Below are positions 17,048-26,259 of a stretch of DNA of 64,000 bases, piece after piece (position 1 is the first letter of the stretch; every line of letters starts with the position of its first letter). The translations under genes and the position numbers were made by a program. The notes beneath the pieces are model-generated. The model ran no database searches and was not told the origin of the DNA. It was given only the letters and a program-made list of their open reading frames with translations. The stretch is taken from assembly GCA_022828125.1 (NCBI GenBank), contig JAJEJD010000018.1, forward strand, positions 124,001 to 188,000, read 5' to 3'. This DNA is from a bacterium. GTDB taxonomy: Bacteria > UBA8248.

Positions 17048-18145
17048 TCAAAGTTCGAAACCGAGTTCGAGTTCCTCGTTCAGCCTTTGCATCTGCTCCA
17101 GAACGGCAGGGGTGATGGGCACACCGATGCGCCTGTTCTCCTCCTCGGCGATCGCCTCCGGTTCTCCGTGGATGTAGATGCGGTCGTGTCCCGGCGCCTT
17201 CTTCGCGCCCCGGATGGTGTCGAAGAGTTTTCCCATGTCGCCGAACATGGCGGACAAGTCCCTGAATCCCGACATCTTGATCGCGCCCATGAAGTGGCCC
17301 GTGGCGGATTTCGCCGTTCCCGCAGCGCCCGCCAGGCGGCTCTCCAGGCCCGCGCCCGAAAGCACGCCGCACAGAAGCTCGATCATGAGCTGTAGACCAT
17401 AGCCCTTGTGGCCGCCGTTCTCGTCTCCCTCGCCGCCCAGGGGCGCGAGCGGCACCTCGTAATTCAGGATGCTCTTCTCGTTCAATGTGGGCTTTCCCAG
17501 CGAGGAAAGCACCCATCCCTTGGGGATTTCCCGGCCCTCGCGCAGGGCCGTCTCGATTTTGCCCACGGCGGTCACGGCGGTGGCCATGTCGAGGTGAAAG
17601 TCGGTTCCTGCCGGCCCGCCGGGTATCGCCACGCTCATCGGATTCGTGCCGAAAAGCGCCTCCCCCCCGAAAGTGGGGGCAGTGCGGCGTCCGCCGTTCG
17701 TCATGCTGATGCCGATGAAGCCCGCCTCCATCGCCTTTTGGGCCCAATAGCCCGCGTAGCCGAAGTGGCTGCTGTTGCGCACGGTCACGAAACCCGAACC
17801 GTGCCTTTCCGCCATGGCGAGAGCTTCGTCCATCGCGCGGTTCGAGGCGACGATGCCGATGGCGTCGTCCGCGTCGAGAAGGCCGGTGGTATCGCTGCCC
17901 TTGTAGAACTTCATGTCGGGCCGGTTGTTGAGCACGCCGTTTTCGAGGCGAACCATGAAGAAGGTCAGCCGCGCCGCCCCGTGGCTGCGGATGCCTCTCA
18001 AATCGGCGCTGACCAATACTTTCGCCACGAGGCGGGCGTCGTCCTCGGGCACGTCCTTGTTGCGGAAGATGGTATAGACGAACTCTTCGATGACTTCTGC
18101 AGGAAAGCGCACCGTGCCTTCGGGCAGGGGACCGGACTCGACCAT
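17048..18145 (-). CDS. Ldh-family (malate/L-lactate/ureidoglycolate dehydrogenase-type) oxidoreductase
   Basis: This 365-residue NAD(P)H-dependent dehydrogenase belongs to the type-2 malate/lactate dehydrogenase fold, not the Rossmann LDH family. Motifs are DLRGIRSHG, VRNSSHFGYAGYW, ISMTNGGR, TNPMSVAIPG and GGHKGYGLQLMIELL. The natural substrate could be malate, lactate, sulfolactate, ureidoglycolate or similar. It is transcribed divergently from the isopropylmalate-type dehydrogenase at 18317, and the 171 nt between them should contain both promoters. Confidence 0.92.
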   Translation of the reverse strand: MVESGPLPEGTVRFPAEVIEEFVYTIFRNKDVPEDDARLVAKVLVSADLRGIRSHGAARLTFFMVRLENGVLNNRPDMKFYKGSDTTGLLDADDAIGIVASNRAMDEALAMAERHGSGFVTVRNSSHFGYAGYWAQKAMEAGFIGISMTNGGRRTAPTFGGEALFGTNPMSVAIPGGPAGTDFHLDMATAVTAVGKIETALREGREIPKGWVLSSLGKPTLNEKSILNYEVPLAPLGGEGDENGGHKGYGLQLMIELLCGVLSGAGLESRLAGAAGTAKSATGHFMGAIKMSGFRDLSAMFGDMGKLFDTIRGAKKAPGHDRIYIHGEPEAIAEEENRRIGVPITPAVLEQMQRLNEELELGFEL

Positions 18146-18316
18146 GAAAATCTCCTAAGAAAATGTTGATTTGGCGCTGCGAGAAAGTTGCGCCATCTTA
18201 GCCCGTCTTTGCGCTTTTCGGGAAGTCGCGCCGGGCTGCGGCTCGCCTTGCGGGTTGCGTCCGCCTTTTGTCAAAATGCGCTTCTTTTCGGGAATGCTGT
18301 CTGGAACAGGGGAGAG

Positions 18317-19372
18317 ATGAGAGTGGCTCGCATAGCGGTGGTGCGCGGAGACGGAATCGCGAACGAGGTCATGCCCGAGGCGGAGGAGACGCTCCGGGCG
18401 GCGGCGGAGGCGGCCTCGTTTCCGGTCGAGTTCGAATACTTCGACTGGGGGAGCGATCGGTATCTGGAACAGGGCAGGGGGATGCCCGAAGACGGCTGCG
18501 ACACCCTTCGGGCGGGTTTCGACGCCGTTTTTCAAGGGGCCATCGGCGACCCGAGGGTTCCCGGCTCTATCGTGCAGGAAGAGGTGATTCTGGGGGTGCG
18601 CTTCGGGCTCGATCTCTACGCCAACATCCGCCCCTGCAGGCTCTACCATGAGGATTTGACACCCCTCAAGAATAAAGCTGCGGGAGAGGTCGACCACGTC
18701 GTCGTGCGCGAGAACACCGAAGGCTTGTTCGTGAACGTGGGCGGATTCTTCAAGCAGGGGACGAAAGACGAGGTTGCCCTGCAGGAAGAAGTCCACACCT
18801 ACAAGGGGGTGGAGCGCGTCATCCGGGCGTCGTTCGAGTTCGCGAGGCGCCACAAGCGCAGAAAAGTCACCATGGCCGACAAGGCGAGCGGGCTTCGCTA
18901 CGCAGGCGGAATCTGGCGTCGCGTGTTCGATGAGGTGCGCGCGGATTTCGAGGACGTCGAGTCCGAGGCCAAGCACATCGACGCGGTGGCGATGGAGGTG
19001 ATTCAGCACCCGGCGGAATTCGACGTCATCGTCACCAACAACATGTTCGGCGACATTCTGAGCGATATCACATCCGGCCTCGTGGGCGGGCTGGGCCTGG
19101 CGCCTTCCGCGAACGTGAATCTCGAGGGCGTCTCGATGTTCGAGCCTGTCCACGGCACGGCGCCCGACATCTACGGGCGCGGTATCGCCAACCCGATGGC
19201 GGCCATTTTGACGGGTGCTCTCTTGCTGGATCATCTGGGTTGCGGAGCGGGTGGAGCCGCCATCCGGCGCGCCGTGGAAGAAGCCATCGCGCACGGGGAG
19301 CGCACTGGAGATATCGGGGGAAAATTGACTACGAAAGAATGCGGCGACGCCGTAAGAAACAGACTAAAATAG
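18317..19372 (+). CDS. Isocitrate/isopropylmalate dehydrogenase-family protein (tartrate dehydrogenase-like)
   Basis: Begins at the ATG at 18317 after GGGGAGAG; a longer frame upstream lacks family similarity. The 351-residue product is an NAD-dependent beta-decarboxylating dehydrogenase: GDGIANEVM at the N terminus, substrate arginines in ANIRPCRL, VRENTEGLF, KASGLRYAGGIW, NNMFGDILSDI and PVHGTAPDIYG. The position of the usual catalytic tyrosine (ENTEGLY) is Phe138. A leuB role is unlikely because leuCD are not nearby. Together with the divergent Ldh-type enzyme and the following cupin it may oxidise a hydroxy-acid. Confidence 0.85.
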   Translation: MRVARIAVVRGDGIANEVMPEAEETLRAAAEAASFPVEFEYFDWGSDRYLEQGRGMPEDGCDTLRAGFDAVFQGAIGDPRVPGSIVQEEVILGVRFGLDLYANIRPCRLYHEDLTPLKNKAAGEVDHVVVRENTEGLFVNVGGFFKQGTKDEVALQEEVHTYKGVERVIRASFEFARRHKRRKVTMADKASGLRYAGGIWRRVFDEVRADFEDVESEAKHIDAVAMEVIQHPAEFDVIVTNNMFGDILSDITSGLVGGLGLAPSANVNLEGVSMFEPVHGTAPDIYGRGIANPMAAILTGALLLDHLGCGAGGAAIRRAVEEAIAHGERTGDIGGKLTTKECGDAVRNRLK

Positions 19373-19416
19373 AATCACTTGCATGAAATTATTCAAGTAA
19401 AATATAGGAGAATGGA

Positions 19417-19776
19417 ATGCCGGAGAAATCAGTAGTGGACGTTCAGAAAGCGGCTTTCAAACCCGTGGATTGGGGCCAGACGAAAATCCTGGTCAGCCCG
19501 ACCGCGAACGGCTCCGAGCACGTGCGCGTGGGGCTCACCGAGTACGACCCGGCGACCCCGCACGAGCCGCACGCGCACCCCGGACAGGAGGAAGTCATCT
19601 GGGTGCTGAGCGGCCGGGGCTATACGGAGACGCACGGCGAGAAAATCGACCTTTATCCAGGCGCGGTGGCGTTCATCCCCGCAGGGATGGAGCACAAGAC
19701 GGCGGCCGTGGATGACAAGATGCAGGCCATCATCATCAAGGGGCCGGTTCGCGACGCCGACGGGGTGTTGAGTTAG
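19417..19776 (+). CDS. Single-domain cupin protein
   Basis: The 119-residue protein forms one cupin barrel. The first metal motif is PHEPHAHPGQEEVIWVLSGRG and the second includes GAVAFIPAGMEHKTAA. The histidines and glutamate for a divalent metal are intact. The start is preceded by AGGAGA. It follows the dehydrogenase by 44 nt and may belong to the same transcript. Function could be an isomerase, dioxygenase or small-molecule binder. Confidence 0.85.
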   Translation: MPEKSVVDVQKAAFKPVDWGQTKILVSPTANGSEHVRVGLTEYDPATPHEPHAHPGQEEVIWVLSGRGYTETHGEKIDLYPGAVAFIPAGMEHKTAAVDDKMQAIIIKGPVRDADGVLS

Positions 19777-19837
19777 AAATATCCTGCAAGGCAAAGCTCG
19801 GCCGGTGGTGCTGTCGATATTCGCGGGGGATTGATGC

Positions 19838-20884
19838 TTACGGTGCGGAAATCAGCGCCCGATCGCCCTGAACTTCCATGCTCGTTCCGAAGGGCTCGTT
19901 CAGCGCGTTCATCACATCGACGATTCGGCGGCCCTCGCCCCGCCTGGGAGAATGGAGCCTGGGCTTGGAGAATACCCCGGCCGTTACGGGCATGAGGTAG
20001 GGCTCTCTCACTCCCTTTTTGGTCAAGGTGCAGCCGAACAGGAAGGTGTCGTGCGTCTCGTCGGTGAAAAACGGGATATCGAAGTCGAATATCAGGTTTC
20101 CCATGCTGTAGACGATGGGCGCGCCCTTGTGGAATTCGACAGCCTGCAGGACGTGCGGGTGCCCGCCTAAAACGAGGTCTGCACCAGCATCGACGCTCGC
20201 GTGGGCGATTTCGCGCTCGAAAGCCATCACCTCGTGCGTCATGCTCGTTCCCCAGTGGTGGTTCACTACGACCAGATCCGCTTTTTTCTTCAAATTCCTG
20301 ATGTCGCGCTTCATGCGCGCGAGGTGGGAGGGTTCCGCCCAGGTGTCGATTCGCGGAGGAGTGCCCGGGTATTCGGAGAGGTCGCGCCAGGGGCGGTAGG
20401 CCGTGTGGACGCGTATGGGGTTCACGCCGGGATCACTTGCCGTGGCCTCGAACCCCCTCGGGATGACGGAGCAATACGCGAGAAAACCGACCCTGAGGCC
20501 TCCGCGCTCGATGAGTGCCGGCTTCCTGGCCTGTGCGAGGTTCATTCCGCCGCCCACGAGCGCAACGCCGAGGGAATCCATGAGCGACATGGTTTCTGCA
20601 AAGGCGTCTTCCCCGTAGTCGAGCACATGGTTGTTCGCGAAGGCCATGACGTCGAAGCCAGCCTCGGTGAGGGCGCCTGCCATCTCCGGCGCGCCGCGAA
20701 GGAGAATTTTCTCTGGTGCGGGTTTTCCGTCGTGGGAGAGGGGTAGTTCCAGGTTGGCGAAAGAGACGTCCGCTTCTCTGAGCAGGGGAATCAGCCTGCC
20801 GAAAGCGCCTTTCGCCTCCGCGCGGTTGATGGCGATGTCCCCTCCCGCCAGGAGTCTGGGGCCGGTCTGAGAGCGGGGGGGCAT
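19838..20884 (-). CDS. CapA-family protein (poly-gamma-glutamate synthesis enzyme-like metallophosphoesterase fold)
   Basis: The 348-residue product has a calcineurin-like core of the CapA/PgsA family: LAGGDIAINR, FANLELPL, FANNHVLDYGEDA, VVNHHWG, GGHPHVLQ and YSMGNLIFD. No signal peptide or membrane anchor is visible, unlike CapA proteins of capsule operons. It starts 3 nt after the stop of the upstream ATPase gene, so it appears to be the last gene of the ABC transporter operon. Its biochemical role here is unknown. Confidence 0.88.
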   Translation of the reverse strand: MPPRSQTGPRLLAGGDIAINRAEAKGAFGRLIPLLREADVSFANLELPLSHDGKPAPEKILLRGAPEMAGALTEAGFDVMAFANNHVLDYGEDAFAETMSLMDSLGVALVGGGMNLAQARKPALIERGGLRVGFLAYCSVIPRGFEATASDPGVNPIRVHTAYRPWRDLSEYPGTPPRIDTWAEPSHLARMKRDIRNLKKKADLVVVNHHWGTSMTHEVMAFEREIAHASVDAGADLVLGGHPHVLQAVEFHKGAPIVYSMGNLIFDFDIPFFTDETHDTFLFGCTLTKKGVREPYLMPVTAGVFSKPRLHSPRRGEGRRIVDVMNALNEPFGTSMEVQGDRALISAP

Positions 20885-20887
20885 GGG

Positions 20888-21985
20888 TTATTCAGTCAGA
20901 CACAAGCCGTGGTCGGGCGTGAAGGAGAGATACACCTTCTGGCCGGTGTCAAGTTCCTCGAAGTGGTCGATCTGCACGCCCACCTCGTGCGGGCCGACCT
21001 GGACCTGGCAGTCGAGGAAGTTGCCCAGATAGACGGTGTCGATCACCTCGCCTTCGATGAGGTTCATCGCCTCGGCCGGTTTCTCGAGATGCAGCAGGAT
21101 GTCCTCCGGGCGAATGCTGAGGATAATTTTCGCCCCTACGGGCGCTCCCTCCGCGCCGGTGGCTCTGAGGCGGATGGGGGCGCGGCCGTCGCCCAGGGGA
21201 ATTTCCAGGTCCGTCAGCTCCCCGTCGTGGCCGAGCAGCTTGCCCTCCATGAGGTTGGCCACGCCGATGAAATTCGCCACGAATGCGTTCGTGGGTTCGG
21301 CGTAGATGGATTCGGGGTCGCCGATTTGCTGGATGACGCCCTTGTCCATCACCACGACCCTGTCGCTCATGACGAGCGCCTCGGTCTGGTCGTGCGTGAC
21401 GTAGATCGAGGTGATGCCCACGTCGTGCTGCAGGCGCGTGAGTTCGATGCGCATGTGTTCGCGCAGCTTGGCGTCGAGGTTGCTCAGGGGCTCGTCGAAG
21501 AGCACCACCTTGGGGTTATAGACGATGGCGCGGGCCAGGGCGACGCGCTGGCGCTGTCCGCCGGATAGCTTGGTGGCGTAGCGCTCGGCGAGGTGGCCCA
21601 GACCCACGAGGTCGAGCGCCTTCGTCGTTTTCTCCTTGATGGCGGCCCTGGTTTCGCGCCGTATTCTCAGGCCGTAGGCCACGTTGTCGAAGACGGTCAT
21701 GTGCGGCCAGACGGCGTAGCTCTGGAACACCATGCCCAGGTTTCTCTCTTCGGGCGTCAGGAAAACCTCGTTCGACACGGATGTGACGTAGTCTCCTTCG
21801 ATTTGAATGTCGCCGCTGTCGGGATGCTCGAGGCCGGCGATGCACCTGAGCGTCGTGGTTTTTCCGCAGCCAGAAGGCCCCAGCAGGGTGACGAACTCCC
21901 CCTGTTCGACGGAGAGGTCGATGCCCGCCACCGCCACTTCGGGCCCGAATGATTTCACCAGTTTTTTGATTTCGACGAATGACAC
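20888..21985 (-). CDS. ABC transporter ATP-binding protein (FbpC/PotA type), copy 2
   Basis: The 365-residue ATPase of the iron(III)/polyamine/thiamine CUT1-like group has Walker A GPSGCGKT, signature LSGGQRQR, Walker B VVLFDEP and switch histidine YVTHDQ. A C-terminal TOBE-type regulatory region follows (about 240-365, with ILSIRPEDI). It is a close paralogue of the gene at 21998-23095, of exactly the same length, and the two lie 12 nt apart. Confidence 0.92.
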   Translation of the reverse strand: MSFVEIKKLVKSFGPEVAVAGIDLSVEQGEFVTLLGPSGCGKTTTLRCIAGLEHPDSGDIQIEGDYVTSVSNEVFLTPEERNLGMVFQSYAVWPHMTVFDNVAYGLRIRRETRAAIKEKTTKALDLVGLGHLAERYATKLSGGQRQRVALARAIVYNPKVVLFDEPLSNLDAKLREHMRIELTRLQHDVGITSIYVTHDQTEALVMSDRVVVMDKGVIQQIGDPESIYAEPTNAFVANFIGVANLMEGKLLGHDGELTDLEIPLGDGRAPIRLRATGAEGAPVGAKIILSIRPEDILLHLEKPAEAMNLIEGEVIDTVYLGNFLDCQVQVGPHEVGVQIDHFEELDTGQKVYLSFTPDHGLCLTE

Positions 21986-21997
21986 GCTATGTATCCT

Positions 21998-23095
21998 CTA
22001 GGGCTTGACGGCCAGCGTATGGTCGGGGTCGAGGCGCACGTACACCTTTTCGCCCACGCGCAGGCGTTCTCTCGAATGCGCGAGCACCTTCCACTCGAAT
22101 TCCCCCCACTTCACGCGGCAATCGAGGCAGTTGCCCAGAAATACCGATTGAATGACCTCGCCCTCGATCCTGGGGCCGTCCATGGGCTCGCGCGAGGCGT
22201 CCACGTTCTCGGGGCGAACGGAGAGATAGGCCTCGTCGCCTTCCGAGAGGCCGTCGGCGAGCAGGCAGGGCAGTTGTACGTTCTCACCCCCCTGGGATAT
22301 CTCGATGGTCCCGGTGCCCCCGCCGCCGTTTCCGACGATACGGCCTTCGGTCAGGTTCGCCACGCCGATGAAATTGCTCACGAACTGATTGACGGGCCGT
22401 GCGTAGATGTTATGGGGGCCGCCGGTTTGTTCGATGTGTCCCTTGCTCATCACGATAATTTCGTCGCTCATCACGAGGGCTTCCGCCTGGTCGTGCGTCA
22501 CGTAGATCGAGGTGATGCCGATTTCGTGCTGGATACGCTTGAGTTCGACGCGCATCTGCTCCCTGAGTTTCAGGTCCAGATTGCTGAGCGGCTCGTCGAA
22601 GAGCAGAAGGCGCGGCCGGAAAACCATCGCGCGCGCGAGGGCCGCCCTTTGCTGCTGGCCGCCCGAGAGCTGCGTGGCGTTTTTGTCCGCCATGTCGGTG
22701 AGGCCGACGATCTTGAGCGCCTCGGCAACGCGATCGTCGATCTCGGATTGCGCCATGTTGCGTATCTCGAGCGGGTAGGCCACGTTCTGGGTTACGTCCA
22801 TGTGCGGCCAGATGGCGTAGCTCTGGAACACCATGCCGATGTTGCGTTTTTCAGGCGCGGTGTTGATGCGTTTTTCTATCGAGGTCACCGGGTCCGAGCC
22901 GATGCGAATCTCGCCCGCATCCGGCTTGTGGAGGCCGGCGATGCACATGAGCGTCGTGGTCTTCCCGCAGCCCGAAGGGCCGAGCAGGGTCAGGAATTTC
23001 CCTTCCGGAATGCCGAAGGAAATGCCGTCCACGGCGCGGTCGTCGCCGAAATATTTGACGAGATGGTTTACCTGGAGATAATTATTATCGCTCAT
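21998..23095 (-). CDS. ABC transporter ATP-binding protein (FbpC/PotA type), copy 1
   Basis: The 365-residue ATPase has Walker A GPSGCGKT, signature LSGGQQQR, Walker B LLLFDEP, YVTHDQAEALVMS and a TOBE-type tail (AYLSVRPENV). It follows the permease gene by 3 nt. Two adjacent, distinct ATPases with one fused permease suggest a heterodimeric motor, which is uncommon for this transporter class. Confidence 0.92.
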   Translation of the reverse strand: MSDNNYLQVNHLVKYFGDDRAVDGISFGIPEGKFLTLLGPSGCGKTTTLMCIAGLHKPDAGEIRIGSDPVTSIEKRINTAPEKRNIGMVFQSYAIWPHMDVTQNVAYPLEIRNMAQSEIDDRVAEALKIVGLTDMADKNATQLSGGQQQRAALARAMVFRPRLLLFDEPLSNLDLKLREQMRVELKRIQHEIGITSIYVTHDQAEALVMSDEIIVMSKGHIEQTGGPHNIYARPVNQFVSNFIGVANLTEGRIVGNGGGGTGTIEISQGGENVQLPCLLADGLSEGDEAYLSVRPENVDASREPMDGPRIEGEVIQSVFLGNCLDCRVKWGEFEWKVLAHSRERLRVGEKVYVRLDPDHTLAVKP

Positions 23096-23098
23096 TGT

Positions 23099-24847
23099 CT
23101 ATGCGGTTAGGGCCTCTTTTCCGGCGACTTTCCTGAATATGACGATGCATATCAACAGCGCGACCGTCTGCGCGATGGAAAGAGCCGAAGTCATGGGTTC
23201 GTTCTCGAAGTTCGAGAGATAATATACGCCGACGGAGAGCGTCTCCGTTCCGGCGGAATACAGTATGATGGAGATGGAGAGTTCCCTCAAGAAAATGACG
23301 AACAGCAGAATCCACCCGGCGAAGATGCCCGGCTTGAGCAGCGGGATGGTGATTCTGCGCAGCGTCGTAAGCCAAGAGGCCCCTGCCATGCGCGAGCTCT
23401 GGTCGAGTTCCTCGGATACGGCCATCATGATGGAGGAGATGTTCCGCTGCCCGTACGGGAAGAAGCGCGTGATGTAGCCGAGCAGCAGTATCCACAGCGT
23501 GGCGTAGATGGGCGTCCTGATGTAGGTGACGAGAACGCCCATCGCCAAGACGATGCCCGGGAAGCCGATGGGGATCACGCTCAGGAAATCTAGCAGACGC
23601 GCGCCGAAGCCCTTCGTGCGGTGGATCATGTAGCTCACGATGATGGCCACCACCATTGCGATGGAAGCGCCGCCGAACGCGAGGATGAAGCTGTTGATGA
23701 TGCCGTTGGTGGCCGCCTGGATACTCTCGGGCCACCAGAAGAAGAGCACCTTCTGGTAGTTCCAGAACGTGAGTTCCGACCAGATGATTCTGCCGGACCA
23801 GATTTTGTGCAGGCTCACGAAGAAAAGGCAGATGATTGGAAGGAACACGGCGACGCATACGTAGAGCATGTTGTAGGTGAAGGCAAGCCACTTCCATCCG
23901 CCCAGGTCGATGAGGTTCGGCCTGAAACCCTTGCCGGTCACCGTCGTGTAGGAGCGCGGCGCGATGATTCTGTGCTGGACCCAGATGAAGAACGCCGTCA
24001 CCACGCCCACTACCATGCTCATGGCGGCGCCGAGGTAGTGGTTCGCGTCGTCTCCCACCGCTTTGGTGAATATCTGCGTCGTCAGCGTCTCCCACCCGAA
24101 GGGGGCGGAGAGCTTGAAGGGGACGCCGAATTCACCTGCCGTCGTCACGAACACGATGATGGCGCCCGAGAGGATCGCGGGCGTCACCAAGGGCAGGGTG
24201 ATGGTCATGGTGGTGCGGAACAGACCCGCTCCCGTCGTCCGCGCGCTGTCTTCAAGCGATGGGTCCATGCGCCTGAGCGAACCGACCACGAACAGGTAGA
24301 CGAGGGGCGCGAAGAAAATGCCCGTCACCCAGATGACGCCCCACAGGTTGTTGACGTTGAACAGTGGAAAGGAAATGCCGAAAATGCTTTTCGCCATGTT
24401 GTTCAGCAGGCCGACTTTCGGGGAGGCCAGGTTGTGCCAGGCGATGGCGCCCACGAAAGGGCTCAGGAAGAACGGGATGAGGTTGAAGGGTTCGAGCTTC
24501 TCTCTGAACGGGCAGTTTGTCCTCGCGTTGATCCACGCGAGCGAAACGCCGAGCAACGTAGCCAGAATGGTGCAGCCCGTGCTGATGATGGCGGTATTGA
24601 TGAGGGCTTTTCTGATGACGCGGCCCTGGAATACCTCCCTGTAGTTCTGAAGCCCCCACTCGGTGTCGAAGCCCAGGTCGTCGAGCACCAGAAAGCTGTT
24701 GATGACGAGCGCGATCAACGGCACGATGACCGCCACCGCCACGATGAGGCCGACGATGGTCGTGATGATGTTTTCCTGCGTGAACCAGGTGCGCCAGCCG
24801 CGCGGTGGAGCGACGTCGATTTGAGGTGCTGCGGTGTCCGTAGCCAT
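23099..24847 (-). CDS. Fused ABC transporter permease (FbpB type, two permease halves)
   Basis: The 582-residue inner-membrane protein has about twelve hydrophobic segments in two homologous halves, about 30-300 and 310-580. Each half carries an EAA-like loop contacting an ATPase: SARTTGAGLFRTTMTITLPL in the first, and SSRMAGASWLTTLRRITIPL in the second. This is the layout of Fe3+ (FbpB/SfuB), thiamine and related importers. The operon order is binding protein, permease, ATPase, ATPase, CapA-like. Confidence 0.93.
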   Translation of the reverse strand: MATDTAAPQIDVAPPRGWRTWFTQENIITTIVGLIVAVAVIVPLIALVINSFLVLDDLGFDTEWGLQNYREVFQGRVIRKALINTAIISTGCTILATLLGVSLAWINARTNCPFREKLEPFNLIPFFLSPFVGAIAWHNLASPKVGLLNNMAKSIFGISFPLFNVNNLWGVIWVTGIFFAPLVYLFVVGSLRRMDPSLEDSARTTGAGLFRTTMTITLPLVTPAILSGAIIVFVTTAGEFGVPFKLSAPFGWETLTTQIFTKAVGDDANHYLGAAMSMVVGVVTAFFIWVQHRIIAPRSYTTVTGKGFRPNLIDLGGWKWLAFTYNMLYVCVAVFLPIICLFFVSLHKIWSGRIIWSELTFWNYQKVLFFWWPESIQAATNGIINSFILAFGGASIAMVVAIIVSYMIHRTKGFGARLLDFLSVIPIGFPGIVLAMGVLVTYIRTPIYATLWILLLGYITRFFPYGQRNISSIMMAVSEELDQSSRMAGASWLTTLRRITIPLLKPGIFAGWILLFVIFLRELSISIILYSAGTETLSVGVYYLSNFENEPMTSALSIAQTVALLICIVIFRKVAGKEALTA

Positions 24848-25094
24848 AGTCTTGTTGTTGCAACCTTTCCTGCGAACGCTGGTCTTTTCGGAAATTCAAG
24901 AATTTGAATATAAAGAACGCCGTTTCCAAAAGCAACACGCCCGCGAACCGTCGTGCCGATTCGCGGGGGGAACTCGCTTAATAAAAAAGCTCTGTGCGCG
25001 CTACATAGAGAAGGCTCCGCATCGTTTGGCTTGAATGGCGATTACGTCGGAACCTTCCCGGCATGGCGCGCCGTGGTATTTCTGGTTTCATACA

Positions 25095-25131
25095 GGAAGG
25101 GTGGGGGCCCATCGTGGACTCCCACCCTTCC
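25095..25131 (-). terminator. Strong hairpin between binding-protein and permease genes
   Basis: An 11-bp perfect inverted repeat, GGAAGGGTGGG (25095-25105) with CCCACCCTTCC (25121-25131), lies 21 nt past the binding-protein stop. There is no T-run after it on the minus strand. It probably stabilises the upstream message or partly attenuates transcription, giving more binding protein than permease. The remainder of the 305-nt gap shows no gene. Confidence 0.6.
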
Positions 25132-25152
25132 CAGCAACAATCGATAATCGCC

Positions 25153-26259
25153 CTACTTGAAGCGCTTGATGAATTCGGCGCGTGTCGCCTTGAACTTCTT
25201 CTGCGCTGCCACCCAGTCCTTGAGACCCAGCAGCTTGTGCTTGCTCAGGTCGAGAAGATAGGGAGCCACGACCGCGGGCGGCTTGTAGCCGGCGCGGAAG
25301 CTGTAGACGGCCTCGCCTTCCACGTATACGTCGGTGCCCTCTTTGGTGAGGAGGAATTCAACCAACAGTTTGGCCGCGTTGGGATTCGGCGCGCCTTTGA
25401 GAGCGACCGCCTGGTTGCCCAGCATGACCTGGCCTTCTTTGTAGTAGCCGGTCCTGAGGACTTTGGCGAGGTCGGGTTTCTTGAGGACGTTCTGATACAC
25501 ACGGCCCGTAATGTTCCAGGGGTCGAGGCCGCGCTCGCAGTTGATGAGAACCTGCATCTTCGGCTCGGTGCGGAACATGACGACGGGCTTCGTAGCCTTC
25601 AAGGCATCCCAGTACTTGTTCATGTCCATGCCGTTCTCGATGAGCGAGATGACGGTGTTGGTGTAGGTGAAGCTCTTGGTGATGTCGCCGGCGATGGTCT
25701 GACCCATCACCTTTTTGGAGATCGTGTCGGCGTAGGACGTGACGTTGAGGTCCTTCATGCCCTTGCAGGCGGTGTTCCACACCGGCTGGAAGGTGTAGGC
25801 CAGAGGTGTCACGACGTAGGGGTAGTTCGCGTACTGGCCGGCTTTCTTGATCACATCCGCGAAGTTTTTGTTCCACTCGGCGCTGTCGAGCTTCTGGAAT
25901 GCGCCGCGCTTATGGGCCGCTGCGAAGAAGCCGGGCGCGCTCACTACGTGGACGTCGACGGTGAATTTGTTGGCCTTGATCTCCTGGGTCACCTGGGCGA
26001 CGGTGGAGCCGGTGCCCTTGCGCAGGTTGCGGAACTTGAAGCCGTCGCCGAGGCCGTAGTACTTGGCGAAGGCCGGGCCCATGCGCTTGGCGGTGCGGTC
26101 GCTGAACAGCGGGTTGATGATGGTGACGGCGCCCTCTTTTTTCGCAGCGCGCACGAGCTCTTTCTGGTTTTTCATCATCGCTTCGGACACGAGCGCGCCC
26201 GATGCGAAGACGGCCAGAGCCGCGAGGGCGGCGACGAAGTAACGGATACGGGGTTTCAT
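25153..26259 (-). CDS. Extracellular solute-binding protein of the Fbp-type ABC transporter
   Basis: The 368-residue periplasmic protein starts at the ATG at 26259 with GAGGAG 7 nt before it; an ATG at 26274 would add five residues. The signal peptide lies at about 1-27 (ending near VSEA) with no lipobox. The mature part has the type-2 periplasmic binding fold of the iron/2-aminoethylphosphonate/thiamine group: EGAVTIINPL, a central YVVTPLAYTFQPVWNT and a C-terminal PNPNAAKLLVEFLLTKEG. Iron-coordinating twin tyrosines are not obvious, so an organic ligand is quite possible. Confidence 0.9.
   Translation of the reverse strand: MKPRIRYFVAALAALAVFASGALVSEAMMKNQKELVRAAKKEGAVTIINPLFSDRTAKRMGPAFAKYYGLGDGFKFRNLRKGTGSTVAQVTQEIKANKFTVDVHVVSAPGFFAAAHKRGAFQKLDSAEWNKNFADVIKKAGQYANYPYVVTPLAYTFQPVWNTACKGMKDLNVTSYADTISKKVMGQTIAGDITKSFTYTNTVISLIENGMDMNKYWDALKATKPVVMFRTEPKMQVLINCERGLDPWNITGRVYQNVLKKPDLAKVLRTGYYKEGQVMLGNQAVALKGAPNPNAAKLLVEFLLTKEGTDVYVEGEAVYSFRAGYKPPAVVAPYLLDLSKHKLLGLKDWVAAQKKFKATRAEFIKRFK

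Noticed and set aside
18317-19372. leuB of leucine biosynthesis
   Set aside because: No leuA, leuC or leuD nearby, and the ENTEGLF motif and neighbourhood fit a tartrate-dehydrogenase-like catabolic role better.
23621-24907. 428-codon plus-strand frame opposite the permease gene
   Set aside because: Shadow of a GC-rich coding strand, without any recognisable motif or hydrophobic pattern.
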